Positions 15,521 to 24,408 of a stretch of DNA of 64,000 nt are shown here, piece by piece (within the stretch, counting starts at the first letter, position 1; every line of letters starts with the position of its first letter). Location: assembly GCF_004114535.1 (NCBI RefSeq), contig NZ_LBJC01000031.1, positions 17,851 through 81,850 on the forward strand, read 5' to 3'. Below the pieces are notes generated by a model. It was not told where the DNA came from, did not search any database, and worked only from the letters and a program-made list of their open reading frames with translations. This DNA comes from Bradyrhizobium nanningense (GTDB lineage: Bacteria; Pseudomonadota; Alphaproteobacteria; Rhizobiales; Xanthobacteraceae). The position numbers were made by a program, and so were the translations under genes.

Positions 15521-16762
15521 ATGCACCCCTCCCAAGAAACGTCTTCGGCCGGCCGTTTTCGCCGTCTTCTCGGCGGCGTCGCCATCGTCGGCGCCCTCGC
15601 CGCCGCCGGCTCGATCGCGACCGGCCACTACTTCCACGCCGCCCAGGCGACGGCAACGGCCGCCGCGGCTGAACAGGCCGTCCCCGTCACGGTCGCGCTG
15701 ATCGAACCCAAGCAGACCGTGCTGTGGGACGATTTCTCCGGCCGGCTCGAAGCCATCCAGCGCGTCGAGCTGCGCCCGCGCGTGGCCGGTGCGATTCTGT
15801 CGACCAACTTCACCGAAGGCGCGCTGGTGAAGGCCGGCGAGGTCCTGTTCAAGATCGACCCGGCGCCTTACGCGGTCGAGGTCGACAAGGCCAACGCCCA
15901 GCTCGAGGCGGCGAAGGCGCGCGTGGTGTTCACCACCAGCGAGGTCGAACGCGGCGCGCAGCTCGTCGGCAATGCCGTGGTGACACGGCGCGATTTCGAT
16001 CAGCGCGAGAATGCCAACCGCGAAGCGATCGCCAATGTGAAGGCGGCCGAGGCAACGCTCCAGACCGCAAAGCTCAATCTCGATTACACCGAGGTCCGCG
16101 CGCCCGTGGACGGCCGCGTCGGCAAGATCGAGGTCACCGTCGGCAATCTCGTCGCCGCCGGCACTGCCTCCCCGGTGCTGACCTCGCTGGTCTCGGTCAA
16201 TCCGATCTACGCCTCGTTCGATGCGGATGAGGAGGTCGTGCTGCGCGCGCTGAACTCGATCGCGGATGCCACGGGCCAGCGCGGCAAGCTCGACCAGATT
16301 CCGGTGGAGATGACGACCTCGGGCGGCCTTTCCGCCAAGGGCCACATCCAGCTGATCGACAACCAGGTCAACGGCCAGAGCGGCACCATCCGTGTCCGCG
16401 CGGTGTTCAAGAACGAGGATGGCCGCCTCATCCCCGGCCAGTTCGCCCGCGTGCGCATGGGCCAGCCGAAGCAGCAGACGCTGGTGATGATCGACGAGCG
16501 CGCGATCGGCACCGACCAGGACAAGAAGTTCGTGATGGCGGTCGGCGACGACAGCCGCGCGGTGTACCGACCGATCACGCTCGGCGGCGCCGTGGATGGA
16601 TTGCGCGTCGTGACCGCGGGCCTGAAGCCCGGCGACCGCATCGTCGTCAACGGCCTGCAGCGTGTGCGTCCGGGCGCCCTCCTCAAGACGGAGATCGCGG
16701 CGATGGGCGCGCGGGGGCAACAGGCTTCGAACCACAGCAACCAGGACGTGGTGCAACGCTAG
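15521..16762 (+). CDS. RND efflux periplasmic adaptor (MFP) subunit
   Basis: A 413-residue HlyD/AcrA-type membrane fusion protein. An N-terminal membrane anchor/signal (LLGGVAIVGALAAAGSIATG) is followed by the lipoyl half-motif (RVELRPRVAGAI), an alpha-hairpin (about residues 115-190, DKANAQLEAAKARV to AEATLQTAKLNLDYTEVRAP), the second lipoyl half (VDGRVGKIEVTVGNLV) and beta-barrel/MP domains. It connects the inner-membrane RND pump to an outer-membrane TolC-like channel; no channel gene is present here. It is the first gene of the pump operon. Confidence 0.93.
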   Translation: MHPSQETSSAGRFRRLLGGVAIVGALAAAGSIATGHYFHAAQATATAAAAEQAVPVTVALIEPKQTVLWDDFSGRLEAIQRVELRPRVAGAILSTNFTEGALVKAGEVLFKIDPAPYAVEVDKANAQLEAAKARVVFTTSEVERGAQLVGNAVVTRRDFDQRENANREAIANVKAAEATLQTAKLNLDYTEVRAPVDGRVGKIEVTVGNLVAAGTASPVLTSLVSVNPIYASFDADEEVVLRALNSIADATGQRGKLDQIPVEMTTSGGLSAKGHIQLIDNQVNGQSGTIRVRAVFKNEDGRLIPGQFARVRMGQPKQQTLVMIDERAIGTDQDKKFVMAVGDDSRAVYRPITLGGAVDGLRVVTAGLKPGDRIVVNGLQRVRPGALLKTEIAAMGARGQQASNHSNQDVVQR

Positions 16763-16768
16763 TTCTCT

Positions 16769-16899
16769 GTCATTCCGGGGGCGCCTAGCGCGAACTACGG
16801 TGCGCAACTGCGCACCTGAGGATCTCGAAGTAACAGAACTCCGACCGTTTCACCTCCGGATTCCGGCTTGGCGCACAATGCGCGCGCCCCGGAATGACG
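16769..16899. repeat. intergenic palindromic repeat (GTCATTCCGGGG family)
   Basis: GTCATTCCGGGG near the left end and CCCCGGAATGAC near the right end form a long hairpin spanning the whole gap between adaptor and pump genes. Such elements, with cores reading GGATTCCGG, are scattered between genes in Bradyrhizobium-like genomes (recall). Here it sits inside an operon, where it could reduce transcription or stabilise the upstream message. Confidence 0.6.
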
Positions 16900-16944
16900 G
16901 GGGAGTTGCCGGAGACACGAACGATATTGCCCAGGGGCAAGACC

Positions 16945-19900
16945 ATGAATCTCTCAAAGTTCTTCATCGATCGTCCGATTTTCGCCGGCGTGCTGTCGGT
17001 CCTGATTTTCCTCGCAGGGCTGATCTCGCTGTTCGCGATGCCAATCTCGGAATACCCCGATGTCGTGCCGCCCTCCGTCGTCGTGCGTGCGACCTATCCC
17101 GGCGCCAATCCCAAGGTGATCGCGGAGACGGTGGCAACGCCGATCGAGGAGCAGATCAACGGCGTCGAGAACATGCTGTACATGTCGAGCCAGGCGACCA
17201 CCGACGGCGCAATGACGCTGACGGTGACGTTCCGCCTCGGCACCGACCCTGATAGGGCGACGCAGCTGGTGCAGAACCGCGTGCAGCAGGCCGAACCGCG
17301 CCTGCCGGCGGTGGTGCGCCAGCTCGGCATCATCACCAAGAAGTCCTCGCCCGACCTCACCATGGTGGTGCATCTGCTGTCGCCGAACGGCCGCTACGAT
17401 ATGACGTATTTGCGCAATTATGCGGTGCTCAACGTCAAGGACCGGCTCGCCCGGATCGACGGCGTCGGTGACGTCCAGCTCTATGGTGCCGGCGACTATT
17501 CGATGCGGGTCTGGGTCGATCCGCAGAAGACCGCCGAGCATGGGCTGACCGCAAGCGATATCGTCAAGGCGATCCAGGCCCAGAACGTCGAGGCCGCCGC
17601 CGGCGTGGTCGGCTCCTCGCCCAACGTGAAGGGCATCGACCTGCAGCTCTCGGTCAATGCCGAGGGACGCCTTGCCAACGAGGACCAGTTCGGCGACATC
17701 GTGGTGAAGACCGGCGCCCGTGGCGAAGTCGTTCGCCTGCGGGACCTCGCGCGTATCGAGCTCGGCGCCTCCGAATACGGCCTGCGCTCGCTGCTCGACA
17801 ACAAGCAGGCGGTGGCGATCCCGATCTTCCAGGCGCCCGGCTCCAACGCGCTTCAGATCTCCGACAATGTTCGTGCCACCATGGCCGAGATCAAGAAGAA
17901 CATGCCCGAGGGCGTGTCCTACCAGATCGTCTACGATCCCACCCAGTTCGTGCGCTCCTCGATCGAGGCGGTGATCCATACGCTGCTCGAAGCGATCGCA
18001 CTGGTGGTGCTGGTCGTGATCCTGTTCTTGCAGACCTGGCGCGCCTCGATCATCCCGCTGCTGGCAGTGCCGGTGTCGATCGTCGGCACCTTTGCCGTGA
18101 TGCACGTGTTCGGCTTCTCCATCAACGCGCTCAGCCTGTTCGGCCTGGTGCTCGCGATCGGCATCGTCGTCGACGACGCCATCGTCGTGGTCGAGAACGT
18201 CGAGCGCAACATCGAGGCCGGGCTGTCGCCGCGCGATGCCACCTATCAGGCGATGCGCGAGGTGTCGGGACCGATCATCGCGATCGCCATGGTGCTGATC
18301 GCGGTGTTCGTGCCGCTCGCCTTTATCTCCGGCCTCACCGGGCAGTTCTACAAGCAGTTCGCGCTGACGATCGCGATCTCGACCGTGATCTCCGCCGTCA
18401 ATTCGCTGACGCTGTCGCCAGCGCTATCGGCCCTGCTGCTCAAGGGACATGACGAACCGAAGGACAAGCTGACGCTGATCATGGAGAAGGGTCTCGGCTG
18501 GTTCTTCCGCCGCTTCAATCGGGCGTTCACCTATTCGTCTGGAAGTTACAGCGGCACCGTTACCAAGGTGATCTCGGGCAAGGCCGCCGTGATGGGCCTC
18601 TATGTTGTGCTGGTCGGCCTCACCGCTCTGTTGTTCCAACAGGTGCCGAGCGGTTTCGTGCCCGGTCAGGACAAGCAATATCTGGTCGGCTTCGCGCGCC
18701 TGCCCGACGGCGCGACCCTCGACCGCACCGAAGAGGTGATCCGCAAGATGAGCGACATCGCGCTGACCCAGCCCGGTGTCGAGAGTTCGGTGGCCTTCCC
18801 CGGCCTGTCGATCTCCGGCTTTACCAATTCGTCCAATGCCGGCATCGTGTTCTCGACGCTGAAACCGTTCGACGAGCGGAAGGATCCCTCGCTGAGCGGA
18901 AATGCAATTGCGGCCGAGCTCAACAAGAAATATGCCGGCATCCAGGAAGCCTTCATCGCCATGTTCCCGCCGCCGCCGGTCAACGGCCTCGGCACCATCG
19001 GCGGCTTCAAGCTGCAGATCGAGGACCGCGCCGGTCTCGGCTATGACGCACTGAACGAGGCGACCAAGGCGTTCATGGCGGCGATGCAGAAGGCGCCGGA
19101 GATCGCCGGCGTGTTCTCGAGCTTCCAGGTCAACGTGCCCCAGCTGTTCGCCGACATCGACCGCACCAAGGCGCTGCAGCTCGGCGTGCCCGTCACCGAA
19201 GTCTTCAACACGCTGCAGATCTATCTCGGCTCCTACTACGTCAACGACTTCAACAAGTTCGGCCGTACCTATTCCGTCCGCGTCCAGGCCGACGCGCCGT
19301 TCCGCGCACGTGCCGACGACATCAGGCAACTGAAGGTGCGCTCGTCGTCGGGCGACATGGTGCCGTTGTCGGCGCTGCTCAAGATTCGCCAGAGCGCGGG
19401 GCCGGAGCGCGCGATCCGCTACAACGGATTCCTGTCATCCGACATCAACGCGGCGGCCGCGCCCGGCTTCTCCTCGGGCCAGGCGCAGGAGGCGGCGACG
19501 CGGATCGCGGCCGAGGTGCTGCCGCCCGGCTTTGCCTTCGAATGGACCGACCTGACCTATCAGGAATTCATCGCCGGCAATTCCGGCATCTGGGTGTTCC
19601 CGCTGGCGATCCTGCTGGTCTTCCTGGTGCTGGCAGCGCTTTACGAGAGCCTGACACTGCCGCTCTCGATCATCATGATCGTGCCGATGGGCCTCTTGGC
19701 CGCGATGTTCGGCGTCTGGATCTCCAAGGGCGACAACAACGTCTTCACCCAGATCGGACTGATCGTTCTCGTGGGGCTCTCGGCCAAGAACGCGATCCTG
19801 ATCGTCGAATTCGCGCGCGAGCTCGAATTCGCCGGGCGGACGCCAATCCGGGCTGCGATCGAGGCGAGCCGCTTGCGGCTTCGCCCGATCCTGATGACGT

Positions 19901-20133
19901 CGATGGCCTTCATCATGGGCGTGCTGCCGCTGGTGCTCTCGACCGGCGCGGGCTCGGAGATGCGGCGCGCCATGGGCGTTGCCGTGTTCTCCGGCATGAT
20001 CGGCGTCACCGTGTTCGGCCTGTTCCTGACGCCGGTGTTCTATGTGTTGCTGCGGACCGTCACCGGCATGAAGCCGCTGACGCATCACGGCAGCGACACC
20101 AGCGCGGCGCCAGTCCAGACCGTGAGCCACTAG
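16945..20133 (+). CDS. RND multidrug efflux permease (AcrB/MexF-type)
   Basis: A 1062-residue hydrophobe/amphiphile efflux (HAE1) pump. It has twelve membrane segments in the usual 1+5+1+5 layout. FFIDRPIFAGVLSVLIFLAG starts TM1, PISEYPDVVPPSVVV and ATPIEEQING open the porter domain, and GIVVDDAIVVVENVERN in TM4 contains the Asp-Asp proton relay. GLSAKNAILIVEFA in TM10 supplies the lysine. The second porter repeat holds FPPPPVNGLG. It forms a trimer driving proton-coupled export with the upstream adaptor. GGGGCAAG precedes the chosen ATG; an upstream in-frame start would extend into the palindromic repeat. Its stop overlaps that of the convergent TauE gene. Confidence 0.95.
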   Translation: MNLSKFFIDRPIFAGVLSVLIFLAGLISLFAMPISEYPDVVPPSVVVRATYPGANPKVIAETVATPIEEQINGVENMLYMSSQATTDGAMTLTVTFRLGTDPDRATQLVQNRVQQAEPRLPAVVRQLGIITKKSSPDLTMVVHLLSPNGRYDMTYLRNYAVLNVKDRLARIDGVGDVQLYGAGDYSMRVWVDPQKTAEHGLTASDIVKAIQAQNVEAAAGVVGSSPNVKGIDLQLSVNAEGRLANEDQFGDIVVKTGARGEVVRLRDLARIELGASEYGLRSLLDNKQAVAIPIFQAPGSNALQISDNVRATMAEIKKNMPEGVSYQIVYDPTQFVRSSIEAVIHTLLEAIALVVLVVILFLQTWRASIIPLLAVPVSIVGTFAVMHVFGFSINALSLFGLVLAIGIVVDDAIVVVENVERNIEAGLSPRDATYQAMREVSGPIIAIAMVLIAVFVPLAFISGLTGQFYKQFALTIAISTVISAVNSLTLSPALSALLLKGHDEPKDKLTLIMEKGLGWFFRRFNRAFTYSSGSYSGTVTKVISGKAAVMGLYVVLVGLTALLFQQVPSGFVPGQDKQYLVGFARLPDGATLDRTEEVIRKMSDIALTQPGVESSVAFPGLSISGFTNSSNAGIVFSTLKPFDERKDPSLSGNAIAAELNKKYAGIQEAFIAMFPPPPVNGLGTIGGFKLQIEDRAGLGYDALNEATKAFMAAMQKAPEIAGVFSSFQVNVPQLFADIDRTKALQLGVPVTEVFNTLQIYLGSYYVNDFNKFGRTYSVRVQADAPFRARADDIRQLKVRSSSGDMVPLSALLKIRQSAGPERAIRYNGFLSSDINAAAAPGFSSGQAQEAATRIAAEVLPPGFAFEWTDLTYQEFIAGNSGIWVFPLAILLVFLVLAALYESLTLPLSIIMIVPMGLLAAMFGVWISKGDNNVFTQIGLIVLVGLSAKNAILIVEFARELEFAGRTPIRAAIEASRLRLRPILMTSMAFIMGVLPLVLSTGAGSEMRRAMGVAVFSGMIGVTVFGLFLTPVFYVLLRTVTGMKPLTHHGSDTSAAPVQTVSH

Positions 20134-20858
20134 ACCAGGGAAATCCCTGAGAGCAGCAACAACACGAGCACGGTCTTGCGAAAGACCGTCTCGTTGACGC
20201 GGTGGAAGGCGATCACACCGAGCGCCGAACCGGTGAACAACGCCGGCAGGCTGATTGCGAGATCGACGAAGACCTTGGACGACAGGTCCTGATGTCCGAC
20301 CAGCAGCGTGATGGCGAAGAGCTGCATGGCGGCGATGAACGGCTGCACAAGGCCGCGTTGCTCGCTTTTGGGCATGCCGCGCATGTCGCACCAGATCGTG
20401 GGAACGGCGCCCGGCATTGCCGTCAAACCGCCGACGAGCCCGCCTCCGAACCCGATCAGCGCGACCCAATGCCGGCCGACGGCCTCGCCCGCCGTGACCA
20501 GCGTCGGCCGCAGCAGCATGTAGGCCGCATAGAGCGCGACGACGATGCCGAAGCCGCGACGGAGCAGATGCGTGTCGATGCTTTGCAGCAGCGATACCGC
20601 GATCGGAACGCCGATCAATCCGCCGACGATCAGCAGCAGACTGCCCTCCCAGCGGATGTTGCGCCGGAGCGCCCACAGATTGGTCGCCTGCACGCCGATG
20701 CTGCACGCCATCATCAGCGGCACGGCCTCAAGCGGCTGAAACACGCGCAGCAGGACAGCGCCGGCGACGGCCGAAAACGCGAAACCGGAGAGCCCCGAAA
20801 CGAAGGCCCCGGCGAATACGGCAACGCTCAGCAGAATCAGAGTCGTGACATCAGGCAC
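20130..20858 (-). CDS. TauE/SafE-family membrane permease
   Basis: A 242-residue integral membrane protein of the sulfite-exporter TauE/SafE (DUF81) family: about eight membrane helices in two repeats, each with a glycine-rich opening (FVSGLSGFAFSAVAG and FGGGLVGGLTAMPGAV). The family moves sulfur-containing organic anions or sulfite; this paralogue's substrate is unknown. The GTG at 20858 has GGAGGA six bases upstream and is preferred to a TTG at 20876. It is convergent with the RND pump and nearly touches the small gene upstream of it, so it may be co-transcribed with that gene. Confidence 0.86.
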   Translation of the reverse strand: MPDVTTLILLSVAVFAGAFVSGLSGFAFSAVAGAVLLRVFQPLEAVPLMMACSIGVQATNLWALRRNIRWEGSLLLIVGGLIGVPIAVSLLQSIDTHLLRRGFGIVVALYAAYMLLRPTLVTAGEAVGRHWVALIGFGGGLVGGLTAMPGAVPTIWCDMRGMPKSEQRGLVQPFIAAMQLFAITLLVGHQDLSSKVFVDLAISLPALFTGSALGVIAFHRVNETVFRKTVLVLLLLSGISLV

Positions 20859-20872
20859 GGACCGTCCTCCGG

Positions 20873-21091
20873 TCAATCGGTAGGAATCTGCGGAGCGTCG
20901 GCATCCAGGCCCTCGGGGCAGACGGCCGCCGTGTGCGCAAACGACATTTGTGTCGCCTGGGCGCGGGACCGTTCCAGGATTGCGAGTCCGACCAGCTGAA
21001 GAGTGACCAGCGCCGCGGTCAGAACGATCGCGACGATGTTGAAATTACGCGCGCTCGAAGGCCGGCTGGCCGGTGGGACGTTCACCCGCAT
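20873..21091 (-). CDS. small single-pass membrane protein, unknown function
   Basis: A 72-residue protein with a polar N-terminus (VPPASRPSSARNF), one membrane helix (IVAIVLTAALVTLQLVGLAIL) and a short tail with a lone cysteine. I do not recognise a family. It lies between the TauE gene and another small gene on the same strand and overlaps the latter by about 45 bases. The signal-anchor layout and clean ends suggest a real gene, but the start is uncertain (ATG at 21106 or 21091). Confidence 0.5.
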   Translation of the reverse strand: MRVNVPPASRPSSARNFNIVAIVLTAALVTLQLVGLAILERSRAQATQMSFAHTAAVCPEGLDADAPQIPTD

Positions 21092-21299
21092 CAGATCCGT
21101 GGGCATTTCTCGAAATATCCTTTTCCTTGCTGACCGAAATGATGTCGTTCAAAGGCAATGTTTCGTCCGGCCGAGCCAGCAGATGGTGATAGCGCCGCAA
21201 AGCGCGCTGAGCGTCGATCTTGCGCTGCTCGCGAAACACAGCACCGACGCGAGCGATGATGTCGCGGAACTTGTCGGCCATAAGTGCGATCCTTGGCAT
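21045..21299 (-). CDS. small basic cytosolic protein, unknown function
   Basis: An 84-residue protein beginning MPRIALMADKFRDIIARV, rich in Arg, Asp and Leu, with a predicted helical core (REQRKIDAQRALRRYHHLL) loosely reminiscent of short DUF1127-like regulators but lacking their signature. GGAG lies about seven bases before the ATG, a good ribosome site. The long overlap with the downstream small membrane gene means either coupled translation or that one of the two starts is wrong. Confidence 0.5.
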   Translation of the reverse strand: MPRIALMADKFRDIIARVGAVFREQRKIDAQRALRRYHHLLARPDETLPLNDIISVSKEKDISRNAHGSDAGERPTGQPAFERA

Positions 21300-21531
21300 G
21301 ACGATCTCCTCTCAACCTGTACGGGATGATGTTGAGATTCACTCCAGCCTGCTGTGAGTTGCTTCACAGAAAAAACTGACACGTCGAACAAGAAGCCGTG
21401 TGACGTGTCTCTAGAAGAGAACGAAAAACATCGCGTCATTCGATCGAACGACGCGCGATAACTTTCTAATGATGTTGCTGTTGGAACCTGGCTGCGAGCT
21501 AAAGCGATCAGTCCTATAACGCGGGTGCGCG

Positions 21532-22650
21532 TCAGTGCAGGAGCGGATTGGAAAATCCCGCCACGAGCTTGACGAGATCGGCCTGACGGGAAACGCTGGT
21601 CTTGGCGAAGACGCGATGCAGATGCGTCTTCACTGTCGTTTCGGCGATTCCCAGCGCCGCCGCCGTCTCCGGCACACCCCCGACCTCGACGATCGACTGC
21701 AGAACCCTCAGTTCCGCAGGCGTCAATTCGAAGGTGCGGTCGATCAGACCGGCACATGAGCGGCTGTCGAGTTCCGCTTTCCAGACAAGCAAGGCTCCGA
21801 CGGCCGACGTACGCTCCGTCGCGCCATCGCGCAGCAACGACGGCAGCGCAATCACGTGAGCGACGAAGTGCGATCCGTCATGCGACGTCAGAGGGATCTT
21901 TCGGCCCTCGGCCGCCGCGACGGCAACCTCTCCAGGGTCACGGAAGATGTTGCGCAGGTCCCGATTGGCCTCGGGCGATCTCGTCACCAGCCGGCCCGAA
22001 ATGGAGCGCAGAACATCGTCGGCGGCGAGGATCGTCTCCGCGGCCGGATTGCTGTGGACGATCCGGCAGGCGGAATCGAGCACGATGACGCCGGCATTCA
22101 GGCGGTCCACGACGTCGGCCATCGCGGTCGCGCGTTGCTGCTTCCGCTCGATCGCGCGGTTGATCATCAGCGCCCGGCTCGCATGCGGGACGAGGGACTG
22201 CATGCGCGCACGTTGCTCGGCATCGAGCATGTCCCTGCCCGGGATGACGGTCATCAACATCGGACACGGCGACGTCGACTGCTCCAGCACCACGTTGGCG
22301 ACGTCGACGCAGCCCTGGGGACGCAGCCATTCCTGATAGAAGCGCCCGCGGCGGTACTCGTCGAAATTCACGAGGTCCGGAATGTTGCGCACTTCGCCGT
22401 ACCGGGGGAGCCGGGCGAGCGGATCGTACTTTGAGTAGGTTTCGGAATAGAGCTGGATGTAGTGCGGATCGACCCCGCAATAATAATGGGTCGCACCGGA
22501 CTTGCTGACCGTATCCTTCGAAATCAAGCCACAGGCCCGGCTGCCGATGAACGCATTGAGCATGACGACGACTTCGGCCCACAGCTCAGGGTGGAGCCCT
22601 GCATCGTAGATGCTCTCGATCAGCTCGGCTTGCTGGGGAACTCGGGACAT
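21532..22650 (-). CDS. LuxR-type HTH transcriptional regulator (copy A)
   Basis: A 372-residue regulator with an N-terminal sensor part of PAS/GAF-like character (IYDAGLHPELWAEVVVMLN; LDSACRIVHSNPAAETIL resembles a PAS core) and a C-terminal LuxR HTH (LTPAELRVLQSIVEVGGVPE..LGIAETTVKTHLHRVFAKT). It ends RQADLVKLVAGFSNPLLH. A near-paralogue lies at 24409-25560 and a decayed third C-terminus at 22762-22845, so this subfamily has expanded locally. It has no receiver domain, so it is not a response regulator; the ligand is unknown. The ATG at 22650 is chosen over a TTG at 22668. Confidence 0.85.
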   Translation of the reverse strand: MSRVPQQAELIESIYDAGLHPELWAEVVVMLNAFIGSRACGLISKDTVSKSGATHYYCGVDPHYIQLYSETYSKYDPLARLPRYGEVRNIPDLVNFDEYRRGRFYQEWLRPQGCVDVANVVLEQSTSPCPMLMTVIPGRDMLDAEQRARMQSLVPHASRALMINRAIERKQQRATAMADVVDRLNAGVIVLDSACRIVHSNPAAETILAADDVLRSISGRLVTRSPEANRDLRNIFRDPGEVAVAAAEGRKIPLTSHDGSHFVAHVIALPSLLRDGATERTSAVGALLVWKAELDSRSCAGLIDRTFELTPAELRVLQSIVEVGGVPETAAALGIAETTVKTHLHRVFAKTSVSRQADLVKLVAGFSNPLLH

Positions 22651-22761
22651 CCGAAGAGCTATGGTCAAACGCGATTGCGGAAAATGTTCTTCATGCCCTG
22701 CGGCTATCGTGAGTCTGTCACGGCGACAAAAGGTTCAACCCCGACAGCGGGTTTGGGCGGA

Positions 22762-22845
22762 TCAATTGACGAACGGATTGGCAAGTCCCGCCGTGAGCTT
22801 GACGAGATCGGCCTGCCGGGGAACGCCGGTCTTGGCGAAGACGCG
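22762..22845 (-). pseudogene. remnant of a third LuxR-type regulator C-terminus
   Basis: The minus strand encodes RVFAKTGVPRQADLVKLTAG followed by LANPFVN and a stop. This matches the last 27 residues of the flanking regulator (RVFAKTSVSRQADLVKLVAG...), with strong DNA identity as well. Upstream of this tail the homology ends and no HTH helix or sensor part is present. It is a leftover of a duplicated or deleted paralogue lying directly upstream of copy A. Confidence 0.8.
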
Positions 22846-22854
22846 ACGCGTTGC

Positions 22855-23103
22855 TCATGCCTGGTCCCAGCCCTGCTTTTCCCTACACTCCGACCAGACC
22901 GGGGCGCGATAGATCTCATTCCCGCCGGCGTCCCTGACACGGATCCAGGCGTCACGATCGCGCAGATCGTCGCGCCAAATGAACAGGTGTCTGGCCATCT
23001 CGTCGGCAACGACGAACGTCGCGCCAGCTTGCTCGAAGATCATGCCGCCGGGATCGATCTTCACGATATTGCCGACCAGGAGGTCGAAAAAGAAACGGCG
23101 CAT
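22855..23103 (-). CDS. small DUF6894-like protein
   Basis: An 82-residue protein starting MRRFFFDLLVGNIVKIDPGG, with ATFVVADEMARHLFIWRDDL and a VRDAGGNEIYRAPVW end. The aromatic first strand, acidic middle and V-x-D-x-x-G turn fit the DUF6894 family of small rhizobial proteins of unknown function. Assignment is by pattern recall. It lies between the LuxR remnant and the AraC gene on the same strand. Confidence 0.6.
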   Translation of the reverse strand: MRRFFFDLLVGNIVKIDPGGMIFEQAGATFVVADEMARHLFIWRDDLRDRDAWIRVRDAGGNEIYRAPVWSECREKQGWDQA

Positions 23104-23205
23104 TTGATACTCCGGCTGCCGATGCCGCACTGTGGTCGCGTGTTCGCAATCAGGGATCAGGTCGAATCCCCGCACGCGGATTGAAATTGGGAAAGTCGCG
23201 CGCGG

Positions 23206-24180
23206 CTACGGCATCTCGCCGCTCCTGACGTCGCTCGGCGTCGCGTTATAGGTCCGGCGGAAGCAGCGGTTGAAATACGAGAGATCGCCGAATCCGACGT
23301 CGTAGGCGATCGAGCTCACCGTCCGCTCGGCATATCCGGGCTCGCGCAGCATGCGATGCGCGCGCTTGACGCGCTGCTCGATCAGGAAGGAGGAGAACGT
23401 CTTGCCGTCGGCCTCGAACAGGCGCTGGAGATAGCGCGGCGTCACGCCGAGCTCCTGGGCGACTGAGGCTACCGACAGATCCTGCCGCCAGCAATTGTTG
23501 GCAATGGAGACTTTCGCCTTCTGCAGCCGAGCCGCCTTGACGCCGCGCCGTCCGGCCAGCTCCCGCGTCTCGCCGCTCGCGCCGAGGACGACTGCCAGAA
23601 GATCATGCAGATGCCGGACCCCGAGTTGCCGGAGCTCGGGCGTCTCGAACGCTTTCTCCCGCACCAGCGTCACCGCATAGTCGACCAGCAGCCTGAGCCC
23701 GGTGGACCATCCCGGCATGACACGCATCACGGCATCATCGACATCCACGATCATCGGCGCCAACACACGCCTCGGCACACGCAGCGAAAAGCAGCCCCCC
23801 AGCGACAACCGTTCGAACGTCGTGACGTCCTCCGCGCTTGTCAGGACCGCCTCTCCCGCATGGAGCCTCAGGTCGTGCCCTCGCTCGGATATCCCGAGAA
23901 CGCCGGACCTGTTCACGATCAAGGCGAGACTGTCGTCGCCATCGGCCACCAGCTGCTTGGTGCGGATGACCCGCGCTCCGCACAATCCTCCGATCAACAA
24001 CTGGGCTCCCGGCAGGACGTGCGACGTGAAGCTCGCCGCGGCCGGCTTTCCTTCTCTTGCCTCGACCTCCGCCTTCAACACTCCGCGACAATAGAAATCG
24101 CGAAGCATCGAAATGCGCTCGCATTCTGGAATTTCGTTCGTTGAAACATTGAGAACCGAAAAATCAATCATGCTGCTCAC
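23206..24180 (-). CDS. AraC-family transcriptional regulator
   Basis: A 324-residue regulator with an AraC/XylS two-HTH domain at the C-terminus: LSVASVAQELGVTPRYLQRLF (first HTH) and TVSSIAYDVGFGDLSYFNRC followed by FRRTYNATPSDVR (second HTH). The N-terminal 200 residues form a cupin-like sensor similar to AraC-binding-like domain regulators (ARVIRTKQLVADGDDSLALI). A GTG start with GGAGAG upstream is used; an internal ATG three codons later is possible. The regulated gene is not evident; both neighbours on the same strand are other regulators or small proteins. Confidence 0.87.
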   Translation of the reverse strand: MSSMIDFSVLNVSTNEIPECERISMLRDFYCRGVLKAEVEAREGKPAAASFTSHVLPGAQLLIGGLCGARVIRTKQLVADGDDSLALIVNRSGVLGISERGHDLRLHAGEAVLTSAEDVTTFERLSLGGCFSLRVPRRVLAPMIVDVDDAVMRVMPGWSTGLRLLVDYAVTLVREKAFETPELRQLGVRHLHDLLAVVLGASGETRELAGRRGVKAARLQKAKVSIANNCWRQDLSVASVAQELGVTPRYLQRLFEADGKTFSSFLIEQRVKRAHRMLREPGYAERTVSSIAYDVGFGDLSYFNRCFRRTYNATPSDVRSGEMP

Positions 24181-24408
24181 TGCAATCTCTCCAACCGACG
24201 AGCAGGCCGGCCATTTGCTGTCGTTCCCTCACACGCGCTTTCGATGCCGACGCGGCATGTTCGTGCGGCGCACGCTGCTCTTCTTTTCGGAAGCGCGATA
24301 TACGAAAGTCTCGAATGACTCGCGTCCTGCGTTCGGATGACCCGCGAGATCGGCTCATCACAATGGATTGAGAGCGCGGCGCGTAACGTCGACGCATGTG
24401 AAAACGAA